NCBI GenBank assembly: GCA_948470565.1
Contig: CAOKPF010000008.1
Span: 1-37,927 of the forward strand
DNA length: 37,927 nt
Direction: 5' to 3'
Origin: an uncultured Clostridium sp.
GTDB lineage: Bacteria > Bacillota > Clostridia > TANB77 > CAG-465
Each line of letters starts with the position of its first letter. Position 1 is the stretch's first letter. The position numbers were made by a program, and so were the translations under genes. A model generated the notes under the pieces. The model was not told the DNA's origin, did not search any database, and saw only the letters and a program-made list of their open reading frames with translations. This document shows, piece after piece, positions 32,297-37,927 of this stretch.

Positions 32297-34021
32297 CTAA
32301 CTATTTTTTTTAATTTCCTCAAATCTTTTTATCTTCATTGTAGTAGTCTTAATAAATTCATCTTTTTTTATTTCAACTTTTTTTATTGCCTTATACGATA
32401 CTAAAGTTCTATTTATCTTTTTTACCTCTTCCCACACTAGCTCGTGTAACTTTTCATCACTAGGTCTATTAGCTCCATATTTTTCATCAATATATTCATT
32501 ATCTAATGTTACTTTGCAACAAACTAATAACTCATTTTTATTATCATTACTAGATTTACCATATACCATAGATTCATTAACTAAAGGAATTTTATTTACA
32601 AGGAACTCCAATTCTTCTGGATATATATTCTTTCCATTAGACGTTACTATTACATTTTTACTCCTACCTGTTACAATTAAATTTCCATGCAAATCAAAAT
32701 ATCCCATATCTCCAGTATAAAACCATCCTTTTCTTATTGCCTTATTAGTTTCTTCCTCATTTTCATAATAACCAATCATTATATTATCACCTTTTGCAAT
32801 AATTTCACCTATATTACTATTTTCATCTTCATTTGCACTTAAATCAATTCTAACCTCTACTCCCTCTACTGCTTTTCCAACTGTACCTGCTATTCTATTA
32901 TCATAACTTGTACCAGCAATTAAAGGAGAGGCCTCAGTTATGCCATATCCTTGATAAAAAATAAATCCATAACCCTCCATTTTTTGTATAACATCTTTGT
33001 CTAGAGGAGCAGCTCCACAAAATACGTATTTTAATTTTCCACCAAAACTTTCATGTATTTTCTTAAAAATTTTTCTTCTAAAATCTAATCCAATTTTACT
33101 CAAACCATTAGCAATTCCACCTATTGTGCTTATTGTTTTTTCCTTACCTGTTTCCTTTATTGCTTTTTCTATTTTTGCATTTATTTTTTCTATAAGTGCA
33201 GGCACTGCAAATAATACATCAGGTTTTATTTCTTTTAAATCTTTCATTATATATTTTAGACCTTGGCATATACCAATAGTTGAGCCCATACTTGTACCAT
33301 ATATATACACTAACGAAAATTCATATGTATGGTGTATCGGTAACACTGACAAATATGTATATTCTCCCATTTTAGGTACCAAATAATAACACGCATTAGT
33401 ATTAGCACATATATTTTTATGACTTAACATAACCCCTTTAGGATTTCCTGTTGTACCTGAAGTAAACAATAATATTTTAAATTCTTCTCTATCAATTTTT
33501 ATATCTTGATAAAATGTATCTCCAGTATCAATAATCTCTTTTCCCTCTGCAATTAGTTCATCAAATGAATAACTTATATCATCACTATTTTCCTTATTCA
33601 TTTCTATATATACCATATCTTCTGGTAACTTATCCTTAATACTTTCTACTATATCCTTTTTTCTAGTTGAATAGCAAATAGCACTTGTACCTGCTCTTTT
33701 TAATAAATTTAATATTTCATTTGCTGGTAATTCCTTATCTAAAGGTACAATAATACCGACTCCACATACAACTGCCATATATGTAACGTACCATCTATAA
33801 CTATTCTCACCTATAACAGCAATTTTTTTCCCCTCTAAGCCAAGTTTTTTTATCATAATTGTTCCTAAAGAATTTACATCATCTTTTACTTTAGAATATT
33901 TTATTTTCTGAAATTCTGTATGTGCCACATCTTTTTCTATAAATGCCACTTTATCACTAAATCTATCACATCTTATATTTATTATATCCTTTAACGAGTC
34001 CATTACCTCCACTTTTCCCAT
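32297..34021 (-). CDS. AMP-forming long-chain acyl-CoA synthetase-type ligase
   Basis: Activates a carboxylic acid, probably a fatty acid, to the acyl-adenylate and then the CoA thioester. 574 aa of the ANL superfamily. Seen: A3 loop LLFTSGTTGNPKGVMLSH, A5 motif QGYGITEASPLIAG, A7 WFYTGDMGYFDLHGNLIV, hinge TGRSKNVIVTSNGKNI and the C-terminal TTTMKIKRFEE, whose Lys would complete the adenylation site. GGGGG lies before the ATG at 34021; a second ATG six codons later has GGAGG too close. Own consensus promoter. The exact acid is not predictable. Confidence 0.92.
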   Translation of the reverse strand: MGKVEVMDSLKDIINIRCDRFSDKVAFIEKDVAHTEFQKIKYSKVKDDVNSLGTIMIKKLGLEGKKIAVIGENSYRWYVTYMAVVCGVGIIVPLDKELPANEILNLLKRAGTSAICYSTRKKDIVESIKDKLPEDMVYIEMNKENSDDISYSFDELIAEGKEIIDTGDTFYQDIKIDREEFKILLFTSGTTGNPKGVMLSHKNICANTNACYYLVPKMGEYTYLSVLPIHHTYEFSLVYIYGTSMGSTIGICQGLKYIMKDLKEIKPDVLFAVPALIEKINAKIEKAIKETGKEKTISTIGGIANGLSKIGLDFRRKIFKKIHESFGGKLKYVFCGAAPLDKDVIQKMEGYGFIFYQGYGITEASPLIAGTSYDNRIAGTVGKAVEGVEVRIDLSANEDENSNIGEIIAKGDNIMIGYYENEEETNKAIRKGWFYTGDMGYFDLHGNLIVTGRSKNVIVTSNGKNIYPEELEFLVNKIPLVNESMVYGKSSNDNKNELLVCCKVTLDNEYIDEKYGANRPSDEKLHELVWEEVKKINRTLVSYKAIKKVEIKKDEFIKTTTMKIKRFEEIKKNS

Positions 34022-34046
34022 AACATACCCCCACTAATACAACATT

Positions 34047-34075
34047 ATTATATATTCAAATTGTTAAAATGTCAA
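34047..34075 (-). promoter_or_regulatory. sigma-A promoter of the acyl-CoA ligase gene
   Basis: TTGACA (34070-34075), 17 bases, TATAAT (34047-34052) on the minus strand, perfect consensus. A 16-base palindrome, TATGTAAAATTACATA, lies upstream at 34112-34127. Confidence 0.85.
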
Positions 34076-34191
34076 TATAGATTTACATAGTAAGAACAAA
34101 TTAAATCCCATTATGTAAAATTACATATGTTATTCACTATAAATTTACTAAACAGGCTATAAAAAAGTAATATCATATAAATTATAACAGT

Positions 34192-34231
34192 AAAAATCAT
34201 TGAAAATACAATTGTAAATTCAATGATTTTT
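34192..34231. terminator. hairpin terminator, copy 1 of a 40-base repeat
   Basis: AAAAATCATTGAA (34192-34204) pairs with TTCAATGATTTTT (34219-34231), 13 base pairs with A/U flanks on both strands. It ends the SpoIID-domain gene at 34280. It is 38/40 identical to 36688-36727. Confidence 0.9.
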
Positions 34232-34279
34232 AATTTTAACAATTTTACTTTAAAATTTGCAAAATTATAATACAATAAA

Positions 34280-35761
34280 TTACACCATTTTTTGTATTTG
34301 TACGCCTGTATAATAATGCTGTAATATCTGTTTGTAATTTTTTCCAGCTTTTGCCATACCATTAGCACCATATTGACTCATACCACAACCATGACCATAT
34401 CCCTTAGTTTTAAATGTAATATTATTACCACTTTGTGATACTTCAAAATCAGCAGAACGTAATCCTAGTAAAGTTCTTACTTTAACTCCAGTAAACTCTT
34501 TTCCTCCAATCAAAACACTTTGTACTCTATCTCCAATCGTTTTACTCTGTATAACAATATCGTCTACTGATGAAATATTAACTCCTAATTTTTGACAAAT
34601 ATCAGCTATTGAAAATGTTTTTGAACTATTAAAAGTTGAAGCTCCTGTATCCCAAGGACTCTCAACACTTTTCATATAGTCATATGGTGTCCCAAAAACA
34701 ACCCCAGGATCCTCAGTTCTACCATTACTAGTAGAAAAATATAACGCATCTATATATTTTCCATTATAGGTAATACATTCTCCAGAAGTAGCCTCAACTG
34801 CCCCCTTAACTTTGTTATAATAAGTTGAATAAGATGAACCCCATTTTGCCTTTAATTCATCATTGTTTTTATACACTTGATCTGCAGTTGTTCCTGTAAG
34901 AACTTTTCCTTTTTCTTCACTTTTTAGTGCATAAGTCCTAGCTGCAACTGCTTGAGCTTTAAGTGCCTCAACATCAAATGAAGCAGGCATTTCAGCCGAT
35001 ACTACACCTATTATATATTCTTCTAATTCTATTTGAACAACTGCACCATTATTACGTTTTAAATTGATCATTTTTTTGTTTGAAACTGCTGGTGTACTAG
35101 GCGTGTTATTAGTACTTGGGGCTGGAGCAGTTTGATTTGGAATACTTGGAGCAGGTGTACTTGGGGCTGGTGTGTTTTGTGCTGGTGGACTTTGTACAGG
35201 AGTTTTATTTACACTAGGTTTTGTTGTATTAGGCTTTTTACTAGCAGTTGTTGTAGTTTTATTCGTTTGCGTTTTTACAGGCTCAATTGGTGCTTGACTA
35301 TCATTATTTACAGAGGTTTGTGACTGCTCCACATTTTGTACTGCCTCTTCTACTTTAGGCACTTCCTGTTCATACTGCTCCTTTGTATCTGAGTTATTCA
35401 CATTACTAACTTGTTCCTCTAATACTTTAGATTCTGTTTTGTCACCATCATTTACTTCACTATTTACATCATAACTTTGTTCTATCTGTGTACTTGCATT
35501 AACATAGTTGTTTTTATGTACTGCTACTCCTGATAGTAACAGTGTACCTATAACAACACCATTTAATACTAATAGTGCTGTATCATTAGATACACTACCA
35601 ATATTTTTTAGTGCATATTCACGAATTTTATCTGATACACTTTTTACTTTTTCTTTTATGGCATTAAAATCTAATCCAAATTCGTATTCATCTGGATAAT
35701 AAGCATAAATTACAATAGTACTTTTTCCATTAATAACTTCTTGTTTATGGTATATATTCAT
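34280..35761 (-). CDS. SpoIID/LytB-domain peptidoglycan-processing protein
   Basis: 493 aa. A cytosolic N-terminus of about 60 residues containing YYPDEYEFGLDF is followed by a transmembrane helix (about 62-82, LLVLNGVVIGTLLLSGVAV), a long Gln/Asn/Thr- and Pro-rich linker (about 95-240, with PAPSTPAPS repeats) and the C-terminal SpoIID domain: IIGVVSAEMPASFDVEALK (Glu of AEMP is the catalytic acid of SpoIID), AQAVAARTYAL, YFSTSNGRTED and GYGHGCGMSQYGANGMA. SpoIID cleaves denuded glycan strands during engulfment, while LytB-type relatives act in vegetative walls. The long linker and N-terminal cytosolic segment are unlike SpoIID itself, so I do not name it. AGGTGA precedes ATG 35761. Confidence 0.88.
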   Translation of the reverse strand: MNIYHKQEVINGKSTIVIYAYYPDEYEFGLDFNAIKEKVKSVSDKIREYALKNIGSVSNDTALLVLNGVVIGTLLLSGVAVHKNNYVNASTQIEQSYDVNSEVNDGDKTESKVLEEQVSNVNNSDTKEQYEQEVPKVEEAVQNVEQSQTSVNNDSQAPIEPVKTQTNKTTTTASKKPNTTKPSVNKTPVQSPPAQNTPAPSTPAPSIPNQTAPAPSTNNTPSTPAVSNKKMINLKRNNGAVVQIELEEYIIGVVSAEMPASFDVEALKAQAVAARTYALKSEEKGKVLTGTTADQVYKNNDELKAKWGSSYSTYYNKVKGAVEATSGECITYNGKYIDALYFSTSNGRTEDPGVVFGTPYDYMKSVESPWDTGASTFNSSKTFSIADICQKLGVNISSVDDIVIQSKTIGDRVQSVLIGGKEFTGVKVRTLLGLRSADFEVSQSGNNITFKTKGYGHGCGMSQYGANGMAKAGKNYKQILQHYYTGVQIQKMV

Positions 35762-35841
35762 AAAATCACCTAAACATATACTTTGCAAATTTGGTAATAT
35801 TATACAAATTAATACAGATTAAATATAATATTATGTATAAA

Positions 35842-35855
35842 ATGTAAATTTACAT
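35842..35855. promoter_or_regulatory. palindrome between divergent genes
   Basis: ATGTAAATTTACAT, a perfect 14-base palindrome in the 160-base divergent spacer. A related half-site, TTGTAAATTT, lies at 35873-35882 over the -35 of the plus-strand promoter. Possible operator, or chance in AT-rich DNA. Confidence 0.35.
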
Positions 35856-35872
35856 AAAAATTACATATCTTA

Positions 35873-35901
35873 TTGTAAATTTAATATTATTATGATAAAA
35901 T
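35873..35901 (+). promoter_or_regulatory. sigma-A-like promoter of the TtcA-family gene
   Basis: TTGTAA (35873-35878), 17 bases, TAAAAT (35896-35901). On the opposite strand TATAAT near 35798 may serve the SpoIID-domain gene but has no -35. Confidence 0.6.
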
Positions 35902-35921
35902 AACAAAAAAGGAGAATATAT

Positions 35922-36647
35922 ATGTTACAAAGAATTATAGGACAAGCAAGAAGGGCAATAGATGATTTTAATATGATAGATGAAGGAGATAAAATTGCAG
36001 TGGGATTATCTGGCGGAAAAGATAGTATAACACTTTTACATGCACTATATTATTTGAAAAAATTCTATCCTAAAAAATTTGATATAATAGCAATTACTAT
36101 ACATCCAGGAACAGAAAAATTTAAAACAGATAAGCTAGAAACAATGTGTGATGAATTAGGAATTGAATATATAGTATATAACTCTAATATAGCAGAAGTA
36201 GTGTTTGAAATAAGAAAAGAAAAAAGTCCATGCTCTTTATGCGCAAATATGAGACGTGGTATGTTAAATAGTATAGCTATCGAAAATGGTTGTTCAAAAA
36301 TTGCATTAGGTCATAATTTAGATGATGTTGTAGAAACATTTTTAATGAGTATATTCTTAAATGGTAATATTCATACATTTTCACCTGTAACATACCTTAG
36401 CAGGAGTAATGTAAAAACAATTAGACCACTTATATATGTTGAAGAAAAGCAAATTAGAGCTGTGGCAAAACAAAAAGATTTTCCAGTTGTAGACAAAAGT
36501 TGTCCAATGGATGGATATACCAAAAGAGAATATACAAAAGAGTTATTAATAAAATTAAGAAAAGATATACCAAAAATAAAATCTAATATATTTGGTGCTA
36601 TTAAAAGATCAGATATAAAAGGTTGGAATATAGACAACAACCAATAA
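35922..36647 (+). CDS. TtcA-family tRNA thiolation protein
   Basis: An ATP-dependent PP-loop enzyme of 241 aa. The P-loop AVGLSGGKDSITLL (27-40) activates a tRNA base by adenylation. CSLC (CxxC, about 104-107) and a later Cys in VDKSCPMDG are the cluster/thiol cysteines of the TtcA group, which makes 2-thiocytidine at position 32. LGHNLDDVVETFLM is the family's second adenylation motif. Clostridial relatives are not all proven to modify C32, so the exact target is open. AAAGGAG before the ATG. One of the few plus-strand genes, divergent from the SpoIID-domain gene. Confidence 0.9.
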   Translation: MLQRIIGQARRAIDDFNMIDEGDKIAVGLSGGKDSITLLHALYYLKKFYPKKFDIIAITIHPGTEKFKTDKLETMCDELGIEYIVYNSNIAEVVFEIRKEKSPCSLCANMRRGMLNSIAIENGCSKIALGHNLDDVVETFLMSIFLNGNIHTFSPVTYLSRSNVKTIRPLIYVEEKQIRAVAKQKDFPVVDKSCPMDGYTKREYTKELLIKLRKDIPKIKSNIFGAIKRSDIKGWNIDNNQ

Positions 36648-36687
36648 AAATAATCCATAAAAACTCTATTATCACATCAAAATTAGC

Positions 36688-36727
36688 AAAAATCATTGAA
36701 AATACATATGTAAATTCAATGATTTTT
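36688..36727. terminator. bidirectional terminator, copy 2 of a 40-base repeat
   Basis: AAAAATCATTGAA (36688-36700) and TTCAATGATTTTT (36715-36727) form 13 base pairs; the loop carries ACATATGT where copy 1 has ACAATTGT. It lies between convergent genes ending at 36647 and 36750 and can stop both. Confidence 0.9.
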
Positions 36728-36749
36728 TAAATCCATTTTTTTGCATTTT

Positions 36750-37439
36750 CTATCCTTTTAGTAATTGCAACATCTTTAGATCAAGTATTATTTCATAATC
36801 GATCTTTTTTTCTTTTTGCATATTTTCTAAATCCAATTCTAAAACATTAAATTTTGAATATTTATATACATTTTTTAGTTCGTTTTTTACAAATTCCTCC
36901 CATTCATTATACACAATTTCTATATTTTTTTTCCCTAAGTCTAAAAGAAATTCTTCTTTTAACTCATCATATACTATGTCACTTCTAAGAAAAAATCCAA
37001 TTTCATCAATTAAAAGTTTGTCAGATTTTATTAGATACTCAGATATTTTTTCCTGATACTCTAACTCAATATCAAAATCATATTGAGCTAAAATTGCTGC
37101 AAGATAAGTATTAGAAGATGACACAGTATTGAGCTGATAGGCAAACATTGGAATTTTCTTATTATCAATATAATTAGTAAAGATTTCATGTAACATTTTA
37201 TCTACTACAACTTTACTTAGTTCCTGATAATGTTCTATCATAAGAAATACTATCGCATCTGCCAAAAAACGTTTTTTGCAATCATTATCCTTAGTAATCC
37301 TTAAAGCTTCTAATTGCAAATCTTCAGATTTGCATACTCTTTTCCAAACAACTTCTTGTACTGAATTTAAATCAGTATCATCTGTTTGAGAGTTTAGAGC
37401 TTCAATTAACATTTTATTTAGAGATTTTATTTGCTTCAT
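36750..37439 (-). CDS. soluble helical protein, 229 aa, unknown
   Basis: Not recognised. It is acidic, predicted all-helical and cytosolic, with no signal peptide or membrane segment. It starts MKQIKSLNKMLIEALNS and contains a repeated pattern of amphipathic helices; WKRVCKSEDLQLEALRI and YNEWEEFVKNELKNVYKY are characteristic stretches. GGAGGGAG gives a strong start at 37439. A promoter at 37519-37547 leaves a leader of about 75 bases. The gene ends in the shared hairpin at 36688. Confidence 0.8.
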   Translation of the reverse strand: MKQIKSLNKMLIEALNSQTDDTDLNSVQEVVWKRVCKSEDLQLEALRITKDNDCKKRFLADAIVFLMIEHYQELSKVVVDKMLHEIFTNYIDNKKIPMFAYQLNTVSSSNTYLAAILAQYDFDIELEYQEKISEYLIKSDKLLIDEIGFFLRSDIVYDELKEEFLLDLGKKNIEIVYNEWEEFVKNELKNVYKYSKFNVLELDLENMQKEKKIDYEIILDLKMLQLLKG

Positions 37440-37518
37440 ATACTCCCTCCATCTACAAAACTATTTAGTTTTTAGTTCTTCAATTGACAATTATCAAAAG
37501 TTTTTTTCTACTTAAAAA

Positions 37519-37547
37519 ATTATATCACTAAATAAATGATTTGTAAA
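37519..37547 (-). promoter_or_regulatory. sigma-A promoter of the 36750 gene
   Basis: TTTACA (37542-37547), 17 bases, TATAAT (37519-37524) on the minus strand. Confidence 0.75.
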
Positions 37548-37758
37548 TAGCAAGACTATATTTCTACATAATATAACTTTTATATAATTTTTTCTACTCT
37601 TATAATCAATTTATAATCTTAGAATTTTCTTTCCATTTCATCATAAGCAATATTATTACTATACAATTAAGCTTATAATCATTATAATTTTATCAGATGA
37701 AATCTTTGTATATTAGTAACATACATACTAGTACCCTATACACCATAAAAACTATTAC
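37548..37758. other. AT-rich spacer without gene
   Basis: No supported reading frame, RNA or terminator is seen. Short TTATAATC-type direct repeats occur but look like low complexity. Confidence 0.5.
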
Positions 37759-37926
37759 TTAAAAATCTATTCGACTTATCAAAAATTCGCCCTCTTTATC
37801 AAACATTATATTTATTTTAACATTTATCTCTACTATATTTTTATACAAGGTCAAATTTATACTCCACCATTTAATCGAGTAGAGAAAACTTTTCACTGAA
37901 TAGTGAATACTTTTCCCTCTCACACC
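37759..37926 (-). CDS. C-terminal end of a gene running off the window
   Basis: A 55-codon open frame enters from the right edge and ends in TAA at 37759. It reads VRGKSIHYSVKSFLYSIKWW, then YKNIVEINVKINIMFD and KEGEFLISRIDF, with alternating hydrophobic and polar residues as in beta strands. At this base composition an open frame of that length is unlikely by chance (my estimate is a few percent over three frames). The family is not recognisable. No terminator is clear downstream. Confidence 0.5.
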   Translation of the reverse strand, partial: GVRGKSIHYSVKSFLYSIKWWSINLTLYKNIVEINVKINIMFDKEGEFLISRIDF

Positions 37927-37927
37927 A

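Noticed and set aside
34111-34371. 86-codon minus-strand frame with a hydrophobic stretch
   Set aside because: It overlaps the SpoIID-domain gene end, contains the hairpin terminator and has no ribosome binding site.
37860-37921. Hairpin TTCACT/AGTGAA with purine-rich flanks as a riboswitch or terminator
   Set aside because: It lies inside the open frame at the right edge; no known riboswitch core is visible.

Overview
The window is a very AT-rich (by eye about 27% G+C), gene-dense piece of a low-GC Firmicutes chromosome, most likely from the Clostridia. Supporting this are the infA-rpmJ-rpsM-rpsK-rpsD-rpoA-rplQ cluster, recA-recX with a Gram-positive LexA/DinR box, strong AGGAGG ribosome binding sites, TTG/GTG starts, consensus sigma-A promoters with 17-base spacers, a SpoIID-domain protein, and sortase/LPXTG surface proteins. 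TGA, TAA and TAG all act as stops, so the standard bacterial code applies. Almost all genes lie on the minus strand. I see no rRNA, tRNA, CRISPR array, transposase or integrase.

Layout. 1-1480: small unknown proteins, including two tandem tiny membrane proteins and a divergent promoter pair whose -35 boxes form a palindrome. 1482-4137: recG followed by a degenerate amidase-fold protein. 4345-5703: an MFS transporter broken by a frameshift. 5716-10846: a deoD-scpA-ABC-ABC operon; the two ABC half-exporters form an asymmetric heterodimer. 10941-12923: a seven-repeat protein of unknown role on its own promoter and terminator. 12962-14531: recA-recX with SOS box and terminator. 14551-17097: a sortase and its thioester/isopeptide adhesin, controlled by a 15-base palindrome; the adhesin stops right after LPKTG and the sortase has an AUA-type start. 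17121-21302: a membrane-anchored protein, then the ribosomal/RNA polymerase cluster. 21490-24709: an OmpR-type two-component system and a secreted-type unknown.

24730-29405 is the accessory part. A DUF3990-like protein, its partner and a HipA-like kinase form a compact toxin-antitoxin-like locus. Next to it lies a gene graveyard: an unrecognised relic, a YhcG/DUF1016 nuclease relic, a frameshifted cytidine deaminase, a GNAT acetyltransferase with no start codon joined to a queH-like tail, and a RhuM-family gene with an early ochre codon.

29462-37927 returns to housekeeping genes: GNAT, queH and ruvB (overlapping, with a LexA-like dyad in the promoter), a small unknown, an AMP-forming acyl-CoA ligase, a SpoIID-domain protein, a TtcA-type tRNA thiolase, an unknown helical protein and the C-terminal end of a gene leaving the window. 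A near-identical 40-base hairpin terminator occurs twice, at 34192 and 36688.

The best candidates for something undescribed are the DUF3990/partner/HipA-kinase cassette with its promoter palindrome, the seven-repeat protein, and the anchorless adhesin with its cognate sortase. Functions are assigned by reading motifs; no database search was possible.
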